64,000 bases of DNA from B69-G16 sp964501905 (GTDB lineage: Archaea > Thermoproteota > Thermoprotei > Thermofilales > B69-G16), in the NCBI GenBank assembly GCA_964501905.1, contig CAZCTW010000002.1, positions 186,001-250,000 on the forward strand, read 5' to 3'. Positions 1 to 8,421 of this stretch are shown here, piece by piece. The notes under the pieces are model-generated. The model was given only the letters and a program-made list of their open reading frames with translations. It had not been told where the DNA came from and searched no databases. A program made the position numbers and the translations under genes. How positions within the stretch are numbered: the stretch's first letter is position 1; every line of letters begins with the position of its first letter.

Positions 1-598
1 GAGAGGGGCGCTTTATAACTTGAGGCGGAACGAATAAATAGTGTTTTTGCTCTTCGCTTAATTCCCTAATTATCCTCTCAACGATTAACTTTACTGGATC
101 TATCTTAGTTCTTTCCCTAATATCATCAAAAGATTCGAACGGCTTACGCCTTCTCTCTTCTAAGATCTTCCATAAAGTCCTCTTTCCGACGCCTCTCAGA
201 AGCTCTAGACTATGCATCTTTTTAGTTAGGGGTGGTGCTTTGTTGAAAAATTCCACATATTCTTTTTCTCTCTTTTTAACTATTATAGCTAAAACTGCTG
301 GCAGTTCCGCTTTTGCAGTCGCAGTTAAATCGTCATATGATAATCTCCTATTAACTTTAACTAGTCTTTCATCATACACTTTTCCTAGGTATACTCTATC
401 TCTTATATTCAACTGGAGCCCTGGGAGAGGAGAAATTTCAAGAAGAGTAAAATAAGACTCGCCTACTGCTTGCGCTACAGGACCCCTATACCTCACCTCA
501 TGACTAGACATATAGCCGGGTCCATACCCAAAAGGTAGGTAATCGATTACGTATACATATTCTTCCATAAACTGTTTACGCTCGTAAAAACGTCTCAT
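1..598 (-). CDS. DUF655 family protein (3' end outside window)
   Basis: An ATG at 598 opens a frame that runs without a stop to the window edge, about 199 codons. The product begins MRRFYERKQF, continues with a small beta domain containing DYLPFGYGPGYMSS, and later has a helix-hairpin-helix-like stretch (LLRGVGKRTLWKILEERR, about residues 133-150). This matches the archaeal DUF655 family, a predicted RNA-binding protein of unknown role. In many archaea the order is L21e-rpoF-DUF655-ksgA; here rpoF lies 14 nt upstream, so co-transcription is likely and ksgA is expected beyond position 1. Function remains inferred from neighbours. Confidence 0.85.
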   Translation of the reverse strand, partial: MRRFYERKQFMEEYVYVIDYLPFGYGPGYMSSHEVRYRGPVAQAVGESYFTLLEISPLPGLQLNIRDRVYLGKVYDERLVKVNRRLSYDDLTATAKAELPAVLAIIVKKREKEYVEFFNKAPPLTKKMHSLELLRGVGKRTLWKILEERRRKPFESFDDIRERTKIDPVKLIVERIIRELSEEQKHYLFVPPQVIKRPS

Positions 599-612
599 CG
601 CGAATCCTCCGA

Positions 613-948
613 CTACTCCTTCCTGTACTTGTCCAACTCGTTGACTATCTCGGACAACTCCTCCGTGGTAAACGTCTTTTGAACTGTAGTCAGTATCGTC
701 CTTAACTCCTCTATGCTTTTAGGCATAATGTTTAGTATTTGAATAGCAACTTCTTCAGGCAATCCCTTTTCCTCAATTAAGAATTTTCTAGCTTCCTCTA
801 CTTTATCCTCTTTTATCTTAGTAAAGGATCTAGCATATTCTAGCGTTATAAGTTGTATGCTATTCAACTCCCCTCTTTTCATACTGTCCTCTAGTATTTT
901 TTTCACTTCAGCTATCGTAACCATTCTTTCAGAGAGCACTTCTGGCAT
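613..948 (-). CDS. rpoF: DNA-directed RNA polymerase subunit F (Rpo4/RpoF)
   Basis: A 111-residue all-helical protein starting MPEVLSERMVTIAEVKKIL. It contains the HRDC-like helices of archaeal Rpo4 (SIQLITLEYARSF, LPEEVAIQILNIMPKS, TEELSEIVNELDKY). Rpo4 pairs with Rpo7 to form the polymerase stalk that helps open promoters and binds RNA. A GTG three codons further upstream (957) is possible, but the ATG at 948 has an AGGGTG element about 7 nt before it. The gene ends 14 nt before the DUF655 gene. The usual upstream partner L21e is not present; a tRNA-Val follows instead. Confidence 0.93.
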   Translation of the reverse strand: MPEVLSERMVTIAEVKKILEDSMKRGELNSIQLITLEYARSFTKIKEDKVEEARKFLIEEKGLPEEVAIQILNIMPKSIEELRTILTTVQKTFTTEELSEIVNELDKYRKE

Positions 949-1137
949 CAGATACACCCTTGATGCTACAGTTATATTAGAGAAACTCTTATTTTATTTA
1001 TTTCTATTTCCGTAAACACATTCTTTAACACGTTACTTAGAAACTGAACGTTTAACTCTTCACTCTCGCATAGATAGAGAGCCAAACTAGGGCAAAATAC
1101 ATTAAACTAATGAAAAAACGAATAGAAGAGAGAATTA

Positions 1138-1209
1138 TGGGCCCGCCGGGATTTGAACCCGGGACCACTCCCGCGTCAGGGGAGTATCCTACCGCTAGAC
1201 GACGGGCCC
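1138..1209 (-). tRNA. tRNA-Val (GAC)
   Basis: A complete cloverleaf on the minus strand: acceptor GGGCCCG (1209-1203) pairs with CGGGCCC (1145-1139), discriminator A at 1138, anticodon stem CTCCC/GGGAG with loop CTGACGC, giving anticodon GAC. The T arm is CCGGG-TTCAAAT-CCCGG. No intron and no encoded CCA. It is 72 nt long and lies between rpoF and the divergent GPN GTPase gene. Confidence 0.95.
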
Positions 1210-1263
1210 TCGAGGTTAAATATAAAGTAGGGGTGTATATATGTGTTTCAGGGGTACTTGTAG

Positions 1264-2046
1264 ATGGGACAAAATGTTTCTCCGGAAAGAAAAAAACTAG
1301 TGGTGTTTTTGGGTCCTGCAGGTAGCGGGAAGACTACGCTAGTGGGTTCCTATGGGAAGTGGTTGGAGAAGGAGATGAACGTTAAAGTAAGCTACGTGAA
1401 TTTAGATCCAGGAGCTGAAGTGCTCTTTTACAGTCCCGATTTTGACATTAGAGAACTATTCACGATTAGAGATATCATGGTTAAGGAAAAACTGGGGCCT
1501 AACGGAGCTTTTATCAGAGGTATGGATTTGATGCTTCAAATGAAGAAAGAAATACTCGATTCGATAAAGAAGATAGAGGGCGATTATATATTGGTGGATA
1601 CCCCGGGTCAGATGGAGCTCTTCGTTTTTAGAGAGACAGGGCCAGAGCTTTTATCAGCGCTTAGATATGTGGGATATGTTGTGGGCGTATTGCTATTTGA
1701 CCCAGTTATGGCTAGCTCCCCTCCTAGCCTAGTTGCTATGAAGCTTTTATCGCTCGTCGTCCAATTAAGGTTGGGGATAGATAACGTGTTAATTTTAAAT
1801 AAGATAGACGCCGTGAAGAACAGCGACGTTTTGAGGTTGGTAGAGGATTACGAGAGTTTAAAAGAGGCTTTGGCTTTTGATTCGAAGGGCTTGGTGAGCG
1901 ATATGGCATCATCGCTTATTGATGTAGTAGAAGAATACACGCCGGCGAGCAGACTGGTAAAAATATCGGCGCTGAAAAAAGCTGGGTTTGAAGAGCTCTA
2001 CGATATCCTCCACGAAGTATTCTGTACTTGCGGAGATTTAACCTAA
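1264..2046 (+). CDS. GPN-loop GTPase
   Basis: 260 residues with a P-loop GPAGSGKTT (about residues 18-26), a switch region VNLDPGAE, the diagnostic Gly-Pro-Asn insertion loop GPNGAFIRG (about 79-87), a G3 motif DTPGQME and a G4 motif LNKIDAV. This is the archaeal homologue of eukaryotic GPN1-3 (XAB1) proteins, homodimeric GTPases linked in eukaryotes to RNA polymerase II assembly; the archaeal role is less clear. The ATG at 1264 follows a TATA-like TTAAATATAAAG at 1213-1224. The 3' end overlaps the convergent cdc6 gene by 9 nt. Confidence 0.93.
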   Translation: MGQNVSPERKKLVVFLGPAGSGKTTLVGSYGKWLEKEMNVKVSYVNLDPGAEVLFYSPDFDIRELFTIRDIMVKEKLGPNGAFIRGMDLMLQMKKEILDSIKKIEGDYILVDTPGQMELFVFRETGPELLSALRYVGYVVGVLLFDPVMASSPPSLVAMKLLSLVVQLRLGIDNVLILNKIDAVKNSDVLRLVEDYESLKEALAFDSKGLVSDMASSLIDVVEEYTPASRLVKISALKKAGFEELYDILHEVFCTCGDLT

Positions 2047-3261
2047 CTCCCGGCTTGTTAGCTCAAGCCATAAATCGCCCAGCGCTAGGTCCTCTTTTAG
2101 TCCTTCTTTCACGCTCGACTCGGAAACGCTCAGTTTAATTCTCTTAGTCCTTCCATATCTGCCCAGGCTCACTACCTGGGCGTTTATTACTCCTAGCATG
2201 TCTAGCTCGTTTATTATATCGCTTACTCTCCTCTGAGTGACCGGCTCGACTCCTACGCGCCTAGCTAGCTTCGTATACTGATCGTATATACTCCCTGTAG
2301 TTATCACCTTAACTCCCTTTTTGTGCAGAATAAGCACGGACACTAAGACGAGTTTGACATGAAGAGGCATAGATTTTATCAGATCTATGGCTAGATTCTT
2401 TTCTATCTCTTTCTGAGCCAATCTCACGTGTTCCCCCCTAACCTTAATCTCCCCTAGCCTCTCTGCGATATCAGCGGCTTTTAACAAGAGATCGAGGGCT
2501 AGCCTGCAATCTCCATTCTGCCTAGCCGCGATCGCAGCACATAGAGGGATAACGTCGTTTTCTAAAACTCCTGGTTGGAAGGCTTGCTCCGCGCGCATTC
2601 TTAAAATATCTTCTAGCTCTCGGCTAGTGTAAGGTGGAAATACTAATTCCTCCTCTCCAAGGCTACTCTTAACCCTAGCGTCGAGGAAATCCATGAAGCG
2701 GAGGTCGTTTGTAATACCTATCACGGAGACTTTAGAAACAGATAATTGATCGTTGATTCTGGTCAGAAAATACAACACATCGTCTCCTTTTCTCTTTACT
2801 AAGTAATCTATCTCGTCGAGCACCACGAGCATGAATCGCTTCCTGCGCTCAAGCCCTTTAACGAATCTCCTAAAAACCTCGCTTGTAGAAAGCCCTGTGA
2901 AAGGCACTCTCTGTCCCACCGCTTGAGCCAGCTCTGCTATAACTCTGTAACTGGTATCTGTATGTCTACAGTTTACATAGGCATAGGTAACTGTACCCCC
3001 GGCTTTTTTCTTCAACTCCCTTAAGACATATTTAGTAACAGCAGTTTTACCCGTTCCCGTCAACCCATAAATAAATACATTTGAAGGCCTAGAACCTGAC
3101 AGGATTGGAGCTAAGACTAGCCCAAGCCTGTATATCTGCTGGTCTCTATGGGGGAGGTAGTCAGGTACGTAATCTGGTAGCAGTAACTCTCTCCTCTTGA
3201 ATATCCTAGATACTTTAAATCTATCGAATAGGGAGCCTAAATCTACAGTTGTCCTTGACAT
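2038..3261 (-). CDS. cdc6: Orc1/Cdc6 replication initiator
   Basis: About 407 residues from an ATG at 3261 (MSRTTVDLGSLF). Walker A is GLTGTGKTA, Walker B is VVLDEIDYL, sensor 1 is IGITND and the sensor 2 region contains NGDCRLALDLL. A C-terminal winged helix follows (TQRRVSDIINELDMLG). It should bind replication origins and load MCM. The frame stays open 30 codons further upstream, but a TATA element at 3291-3299 lies 30 nt before the 3261 ATG, so the shorter, nearly leaderless start is preferred. I could not recognise classical ORB repeats next to the gene. Confidence 0.93.
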   Translation of the reverse strand: MSRTTVDLGSLFDRFKVSRIFKRRELLLPDYVPDYLPHRDQQIYRLGLVLAPILSGSRPSNVFIYGLTGTGKTAVTKYVLRELKKKAGGTVTYAYVNCRHTDTSYRVIAELAQAVGQRVPFTGLSTSEVFRRFVKGLERRKRFMLVVLDEIDYLVKRKGDDVLYFLTRINDQLSVSKVSVIGITNDLRFMDFLDARVKSSLGEEELVFPPYTSRELEDILRMRAEQAFQPGVLENDVIPLCAAIAARQNGDCRLALDLLLKAADIAERLGEIKVRGEHVRLAQKEIEKNLAIDLIKSMPLHVKLVLVSVLILHKKGVKVITTGSIYDQYTKLARRVGVEPVTQRRVSDIINELDMLGVINAQVVSLGRYGRTKRIKLSVSESSVKEGLKEDLALGDLWLELTSRELG

Positions 3262-3290
3262 AGTTCCATAGGAAGCATAGGAAATAGAGG

Positions 3291-3299
3291 TTTTATATA
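3291..3299 (-). promoter_or_regulatory. TATA box of cdc6
   Basis: On the minus strand the sequence reads GTATATAAAA, ending about 30 nt before the cdc6 ATG at 3261. That is the usual distance from an archaeal TATA box to a start site, so the transcript would carry almost no leader. Confidence 0.6.
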
Positions 3300-3364
3300 C
3301 CGTAGAGATCGAAGCTAAGCTATATATACGGCAGTTATACCGTGCTAGCATCTAAGATATACGG

Positions 3365-3919
3365 CTAAGACTTAACGCCTAGCTGCTCTCTACAGACTTC
3401 AACCATTTCTAAGTAATCCTTCTCCCTCCAAGCGACTAATCTAACCTCTCTTATAGGACACTTGGAAAAATCGACTTCTTTCATAGCCTCAATTATAGCT
3501 TTCACCGACTCTCTTACTGGCACTCCACCAACGCCAGCACCTAGAGCGGGAAAGGCGATACACGAAACTCTACTGTGGCAGGCAACTTTAAAAGCCGCCC
3601 GCGCCGCCTTTTTAACGTGTCCAACGCTTATCGACATGGCGGGCCTCTCCATGGTCGGCGCGTGTATTACGCATCTAGCCTTTAACCTTCCGGCCCCAGT
3701 AACTACGGCTTCTCCTACGGATACGGGAGCATATTTCCTAGCTTCCTTCTCTATCTCCGCTCCACCTTTCCTCTTTATTGCACCTGCCACGCCTCCCCCC
3801 ATAATCATTAAGGAATTAGCCGGATTAACTATAGCATCACAATCTTCCTCTGTTATATCACCCTTCTTCACCTTTACGACTATTTCTCCACACGTGAAAA
3901 TCTCCAAATCCTTCACCAA
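3365..3919 (-). CDS. Macrodomain protein (ADP-ribose binding/hydrolysing)
   Basis: 184 residues forming a single Macro domain: DAIVNPANS with GGGVAGAIKRKGG (about residues 28-54), TGAGRLKARCVIHAPT and FPALGAGVGGVP (about 122-133), the conserved ADP-ribose-binding loops. Family members bind ADP-ribose or hydrolyse O-acetyl-ADP-ribose or ADP-ribosylated targets. Two adjacent starts exist, TTG at 3919 and GTG at 3916; the GTG is equally plausible. The gene runs toward cdc6 in the same direction with about 100 nt between, a gap carrying four short ATACCGT/ATACGGC elements. Confidence 0.9.
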   Translation of the reverse strand: MVKDLEIFTCGEIVVKVKKGDITEEDCDAIVNPANSLMIMGGGVAGAIKRKGGAEIEKEARKYAPVSVGEAVVTGAGRLKARCVIHAPTMERPAMSISVGHVKKAARAAFKVACHSRVSCIAFPALGAGVGGVPVRESVKAIIEAMKEVDFSKCPIREVRLVAWREKDYLEMVEVCREQLGVKS

Positions 3920-4109
3920 TAGACTTTATCCACGTCGATTTAAAAATGCTTGCTTTAACTACACTAAAATCGACACCATCATGCTGTATGTAGTTAAAAG
4001 ACTTATAACCGTTCGTAACGACTTAAATCGGCAAGCACTCCCAGAGTAAAGGTTGTCTCGAAAAAAGCGCTCAAATAAAACTAGTTTATATTGAAAAGAG
4101 AATGGATAG

Positions 4110-4198
4110 CGCCGGGGCCGGGATTTGAACCCGGGCGCCCCTGATAGGGGCATCGGATCTCGAGTCCGACCCTTTAGACCTGACTCAGGCACCCCGGC
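4110..4198 (-). tRNA. tRNA-Ser (CGA)
   Basis: A class II tRNA of 89 nt with a long variable arm. Acceptor GCCGGGG (4198-4192) pairs with CCCCGGC (4117-4111), discriminator G at 4110. The anticodon stem TCGGA/TCCGA carries loop CTCGAGA, anticodon CGA. The variable arm is the hairpin GCCCC-TATCA-GGGGC and the T arm is CCGGG-TTCAAAT-CCCGG. No intron, no encoded CCA. Confidence 0.94.
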
Positions 4199-4297
4199 CC
4201 AAGTTATAAGGGCTGCTATTTTCTTAAATAGCTTTCGGAAGTAGAAGTTCAAGGATTAGCTTTTATTGTAGAAGCTTATTCGTGGAACTGCGGAGGG

Positions 4298-4306
4298 TTT
4301 ATATAG
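4298..4306 (+). promoter_or_regulatory. TATA box of the Zn-ribbon/aEF1B operon
   Basis: TTTATATAG lies 30-38 nt upstream of the ATG at 4336, the expected spacing for an archaeal promoter driving a short-leader transcript of the zinc-ribbon and aEF1B genes. Confidence 0.55.
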
Positions 4307-4335
4307 TCCCCTTTTAAAGTTTGTGCGGGGTTGAT

Positions 4336-4533
4336 ATGGCAGCGACTACGACTAGGAAGTTGACGCTTAAGATGCCAGTCTGTACTTCATGCGGCAAGCT
4401 TATACCGCCTCATGAAAGAGGAGTTAAGTTTAGGTGCCCGAATTGCGGAGAGTTTATAATATGGAGATGCTATAAGTGTAGGCAATTAATGAATCCCTAT
4501 AAGTGTCCTAAGTGTGGATTTGAGGGGCCTTGA
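4336..4533 (+). CDS. Small zinc-ribbon protein (HVO_2753-like)
   Basis: A 65-residue protein with four Cys pairs: CTSCG, CPNCG, CYKC and CPKCG, forming two treble-clef or ribbon zinc sites. It matches the small archaeal zinc-finger family that commonly precedes aEF1B; function unknown, RNA or ribosome association is often assumed. The frame opens five codons earlier at a TTG, but the ATG at 4336 is preferred because of the TATA box at 4298. The stop lies 9 nt before the aEF1B start. Confidence 0.88.
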   Translation: MAATTTRKLTLKMPVCTSCGKLIPPHERGVKFRCPNCGEFIIWRCYKCRQLMNPYKCPKCGFEGP

Positions 4534-4542
4534 GGGGTTTAG

Positions 4543-4818
4543 ATGGCTAAAGTAGTAGTTTCCCTTAAGATACTGCCTGACGACGTGGATACTTCGCTAG
4601 AGGAGCTTGAAAAGAAGATACGGGAAAAACTTCCAGAGGAGTACGAGATATTAAAGTCGGCTAAAGAGCCTATAGCATTTGGCCTATGCGCATTAAGGCT
4701 TTATGTGTCTATTCCGGAGGAAACCGAGGGCGGGACTAGTAGATTGGAGGAAATAATCGCGAGCGTTGAGGGTGTAAGTCAGGTTGAGGTATTGATGGTT
4801 AGCAGGATGTTTACTTAG
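4543..4818 (+). CDS. ef1b: Translation elongation factor 1-beta (aEF1B)
   Basis: 91 residues, the full length of archaeal aEF1B. It has the guanine-exchange ferredoxin-like fold starting VVVSLKILPDDVD, with AFGLCALRLYVSIP in the middle and VSQVEVLMVSRMF at the end. It recharges EF-1A with GTP. It directly follows the zinc-ribbon gene, with a GAGGGG element before its ATG, so the two are almost surely one transcript. Confidence 0.93.
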   Translation: MAKVVVSLKILPDDVDTSLEELEKKIREKLPEEYEILKSAKEPIAFGLCALRLYVSIPEETEGGTSRLEEIIASVEGVSQVEVLMVSRMFT

Positions 4819-4894
4819 AGGAATTCTACTCAGTGCACAAAAGTTAAATACTAAACATTATTTTTGAGTTCAGGGACATACTCCTTCTGAAGGT

Positions 4895-7105
4895 GTGTTG
4901 AGCTTGGTAAATAAGGATAAGAGAAAAGCCGAAATAGAACTTAGAGTATCGGAGATAAGGCAGCACGAAGCAGGACGCGGTAGGGTAAGGATCGACGATA
5001 TAGCAATGGCTAAACTAGGAATAACTCCTGGAGACATCGTGGAAATCATTGGTAGAAGGCGTACCGCCGCCGTGGCTTGGCCGGGCTACACAGAGGATCG
5101 TGGACGCAATATCATCAGGATGGATGGATGGACTCGTAAGAACGCCGGCGTCAGCGTAGGGGATAAAGTAGTCGTTAGGAAAGCAGACGTTAGAGCCGCC
5201 AACATAGTCAGACTCGCTCCTATGTCGATGACGCTAACTGTGGATGAAAACTTTAAAGCCTATATAAAGAAAAGACTCATCGAGAGACCTCTCGTCGAGG
5301 GAGACGTAGTTCAGATACCAGTTCTGGGCCAGACTATACCGTTTATCGTTGTGACCACGAAACCGTCGGATGTGGTTATAGTCACCGAGGAGACCCAACT
5401 TTTCGTTCTGGAAAAACCAGTCGAAGTCGGACGTATACCTAAGGTTACTTATGAGGATATAGGAGATCTAGAAGAGGCTAAGCAGAAAATCAGAGAAATG
5501 GTTGAATTACCCCTTAAGCACCCAGAGCTTTTCAAGCGTTTGGGTATTGATCCTCCGAAGGGTATTCTACTCTACGGTCCTCCAGGCTGCGGAAAAACCC
5601 TATTAGCCAAAGCAGTAGCGAACGAAACCGACGCCTATTTCATAGCTATCAACGGTCCTGAAATAATGAGCAAGTTCTACGGAGAATCCGAACAGAGGCT
5701 TAGAGAGATATTCGAAGATGCTAAAGAACACTCTCCCGCCATAATTTTCATCGACGAGATAGACGCCATAGCGCCCAAGAGAGAGGAGGTTACGGGCGAA
5801 GTCGAGAAGCGGGTAGTCGCTCAGCTACTAGCTTTAATGGATGGCCTAGAGGCGCGCGGCGACGTCATAGTCATCGGGGCTACTAATAGACCAAACGCCT
5901 TAGACCCCGCGCTTAGGAGACCTGGCAGGTTCGATAGGGAGATAGAGATAGGAGTACCTGATAAACAGGGCAGATACGAAATCCTCCAGGTACATACCAG
6001 AAATATGCCATTAGCGGATAATGTGGATTTAAGGAAATTAGCGGATATAACACACGGATTTGTAGGTGCCGATCTAGCGGCTCTATGTAGAGAAGCCGCT
6101 ATGAAAGCCCTCAGAAGAGTACTAGCCAAAATAGACCTCGACAAGGACGAAATACCCACTGAAATACTTGAACAACTAGAAGTTAGAATGGAAGATTTCA
6201 TGAACGCTTTCCGCGAGATAACGCCAACTGCGCTTAGAGAAATAGAAGTAGAGGTACCTAATGTCAGGTGGAGCGATATAGGGGGGTTAGAAGAGGTAAA
6301 GCAGGAGTTAAAAGAGGCTGTAGAATGGCCGCTTAAGCACCCAGAAGCCTTTAGGCGTTTGGGTATTGATCCTCCGAAGGGTATTCTACTCTACGGTCCT
6401 CCAGGCTGCGGAAAAACCCTATTAGCCAAAGCAGTAGCTACCGAAAGCGAGGCCAACTTCGTAAGCGTTAAGGGACCTGAAATATTTAGCAAGTGGGTTG
6501 GCGAGTCAGAGAGAGCTATCAGAGAACTGTTTAGAAAAGCTAGACAGGTTGCGCCTAGCGTCATTTTCATCGACGAGATAGACGCCATAGCGCCTATAAG
6601 GGGAGCTGGATTTGGCGATTCAATGGTTACTGAGAGAGTTGTAAGCCAGTTGTTAACAGAGATCGATGGATTAGAGAAGCTGGAAGGTGTTGTCGTTATA
6701 GGAGCTACTAACAGGCCTGACATACTCGATCCGGCGCTTTTGAGACCGGGTAGGTTTGATAGGGTGGTGTACGTGCCTCCACCGGATAGAAAAGCTAGAT
6801 ATGAGATATTGAAGATACATACGAGAAGAATGCCCTTGGCTGAGGATGTGAACTTGGAAGAACTGGCAGATATTACCGAGGGCTTCTCTGGGTCTGATCT
6901 TGAGGTATTAGTGCGCGAGGCCGGGCTTCTGGCATTAAGGGAAGACATAAACGCAAAGAAAGTATATAGGCGGCACTTCGAACAAGCTTTAAAGAAGATT
7001 AAACCGTCGATCACTCCGGAAATGCTACGCTACTACAAGGCTTGGAGTGAGAGATCTAAAGGCATAACTCAGAAGAGACCTTCTCTAGTTAGTTATTACC
7101 TGTAG
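4895..7105 (+). CDS. Cdc48/VAT-type AAA ATPase
   Basis: 736 residues: double-psi barrel N-domain (about 1-185), then two AAA modules. Each has Walker A GPPGCGKT (about residues 231 and 504), Walker B IIFIDEIDAIAP or VIFIDEIDAIAP, and an SRH with ATNRP and arginine-finger RRPGRFD or LRPGRFD. It is a hexameric unfoldase that extracts proteins and feeds the proteasome or other machines. The first codon is GTG, with alternative TTG starts three and nine nt downstream; GAAGGTG precedes. The DNA of the two Walker A regions is identical over 84 nt (see findings). A small winged-helix gene follows 4 nt later. Confidence 0.94.
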   Translation: MLSLVNKDKRKAEIELRVSEIRQHEAGRGRVRIDDIAMAKLGITPGDIVEIIGRRRTAAVAWPGYTEDRGRNIIRMDGWTRKNAGVSVGDKVVVRKADVRAANIVRLAPMSMTLTVDENFKAYIKKRLIERPLVEGDVVQIPVLGQTIPFIVVTTKPSDVVIVTEETQLFVLEKPVEVGRIPKVTYEDIGDLEEAKQKIREMVELPLKHPELFKRLGIDPPKGILLYGPPGCGKTLLAKAVANETDAYFIAINGPEIMSKFYGESEQRLREIFEDAKEHSPAIIFIDEIDAIAPKREEVTGEVEKRVVAQLLALMDGLEARGDVIVIGATNRPNALDPALRRPGRFDREIEIGVPDKQGRYEILQVHTRNMPLADNVDLRKLADITHGFVGADLAALCREAAMKALRRVLAKIDLDKDEIPTEILEQLEVRMEDFMNAFREITPTALREIEVEVPNVRWSDIGGLEEVKQELKEAVEWPLKHPEAFRRLGIDPPKGILLYGPPGCGKTLLAKAVATESEANFVSVKGPEIFSKWVGESERAIRELFRKARQVAPSVIFIDEIDAIAPIRGAGFGDSMVTERVVSQLLTEIDGLEKLEGVVVIGATNRPDILDPALLRPGRFDRVVYVPPPDRKARYEILKIHTRRMPLAEDVNLEELADITEGFSGSDLEVLVREAGLLALREDINAKKVYRRHFEQALKKIKPSITPEMLRYYKAWSERSKGITQKRPSLVSYYL

Positions 7106-7109
7106 GATT

Positions 7110-7322
7110 ATGTTGCCCTTACACATAGCGATATTGAGAGCTCTTAGGAGAAGTAACGGAACGGCGACTGACAAAGAGCTGTTTAGAGCTGTCAGGAAGA
7201 TTCTGGGAGAAGATATTTCACGCTCTCAATTTAATAAAACGTTAATGGTTTTAGAAATTCGCGGCATAGTAATAGTTGAACCTCTCAAGCGAGAATTAAA
7301 AATAGTTAGGCTTGCAGGTTGA
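7110..7322 (+). CDS. Small winged-helix protein downstream of cdc48
   Basis: A 70-residue protein with a helix-turn-helix then wing pattern: MLPLHIAILRALRR, TDKELFRAVRKIL, ISRSQFNKTLMVLEIRG, IVIVEPLKRELKIVRL. It starts 4 nt after the cdc48 stop, so it is probably translated from the same message. It could be a DNA-binding regulator or an adaptor for the ATPase; the sequence does not decide. Confidence 0.75.
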   Translation: MLPLHIAILRALRRSNGTATDKELFRAVRKILGEDISRSQFNKTLMVLEIRGIVIVEPLKRELKIVRLAG

Positions 7323-7380
7323 GCTAAATTAATAACATATTTCTGTTCAATAATTACTGTAGAGTGGAGGCTGTCCGCTA

Positions 7381-8421
7381 ATGGGTGTAAACCTTAGAGA
7401 ATTGGTTGAAGAAGTTAGAAAACAGATAAGCTTAAAGGATTTAAGTAAAAAGGTAATAGCTATAGATGCTTATAACTCTCTCTATCAGTTTCTCGCTATC
7501 ATAAGGCAGCCGGACGGAACTCCTCTAATGAATAGGCGAGGAGAGGTAACGAGTCATTTAAGCGGGCTATTCTATAGGACGGTAAACCTCTTGGAAAACG
7601 GTTTAAAACCTGTATATGTTTTTGATGGTAAACCCCCTGAATTAAAAATGCTAGAGATAGAAAAGAGACTCCAACAAAAGGCTATCGCCGAGGAAAAATA
7701 TAAGGAAGCTTTAGCTAGAGGGGATTTAGAAGAAGCTCGAATATACGCTCAACAGACTTCGAGGCTTACTAAGGAGATGGTAGATGCTGCTAAGACATTG
7801 CTGGACTATATGGGCATACCTTGGGTTCAGGCTCCTTCTGAAGGAGAAGCGCAAAGCGCCTATATGACACTTAAAGGCGACGCATGGGCTTCAGCTAGCC
7901 AAGACTACGACTCGTTGCTGTTTGGGTCTAAACGCTTAGTTAGAAACTTAGCTATAACTGGTAGGAGGAAGCTTCCCAGGAAAAAAGTGTATATCGAAAT
8001 AACGCCGGAGCTAATACTATTAGATGAACTGCTTAAAAGACATGGGATAACTAGAGAACAGCTAATCGATATAGCCATACTGATAGGGACGGATTACAAC
8101 CCCGAAGGAGTGAAGGGAATAGGACCTAAACGCGCGCTAAAACTGGTGAAGACCTACGGTAGTATAGAGAAGATTAAAGATGTTCTGGGCAAAGAGGCAT
8201 TTCCCGTAGATCCTGTAGAGATAAAAAGGATTTTCTTAAACCCGGAGGTTACGGATAACTACACGCTAGAATGGTCTATGCCCGATAAAGAAGCCGTAGT
8301 GAGATTCCTATGTTATGAACATGATTTCTCCAGAGATAGAGTTGAAAAAGCCGTGGGAAGAGCCGAAAAAGCCATGAAGACGTATTTTACTCAAGCTAGC
8401 CTCGAATCGTGGTTCGGTTGA
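7381..8421 (+). CDS. fen: Flap endonuclease 1 (FEN1/XPG family)
   Basis: 346 residues with the XPG N domain (VIAIDAYNSLYQFL, about 26-39, and VFDGKPPELK) and the I domain (SEGEAQSAYM, SQDYDSLLFG, GTDYNPEGVKGIGPKRAL, the last being the helix-2-turn-helix). These supply the acidic metal ligands for flap cleavage. The C-terminus is a PCNA-binding PIP box, QASLESWFG. It removes RNA-primed flaps during Okazaki fragment maturation. The start ATG at 7381 has an upstream GTGGAGG element. The 3' end overlaps pcm. Confidence 0.96.
   Translation: MGVNLRELVEEVRKQISLKDLSKKVIAIDAYNSLYQFLAIIRQPDGTPLMNRRGEVTSHLSGLFYRTVNLLENGLKPVYVFDGKPPELKMLEIEKRLQQKAIAEEKYKEALARGDLEEARIYAQQTSRLTKEMVDAAKTLLDYMGIPWVQAPSEGEAQSAYMTLKGDAWASASQDYDSLLFGSKRLVRNLAITGRRKLPRKKVYIEITPELILLDELLKRHGITREQLIDIAILIGTDYNPEGVKGIGPKRALKLVKTYGSIEKIKDVLGKEAFPVDPVEIKRIFLNPEVTDNYTLEWSMPDKEAVVRFLCYEHDFSRDRVEKAVGRAEKAMKTYFTQASLESWFG

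Noticed and set aside
3262..3364. Replication origin directly next to cdc6
   Set aside because: Short repeats are present but no ORB-like element or long AT-rich unwinding region is evident; the skew change at 42 kb is a better candidate.
5821..7014. Long open frames on the minus strand within cdc48
   Set aside because: Mirror images of the strongly coding plus strand; Ser/Leu-rich translations with no domain and no start signals.
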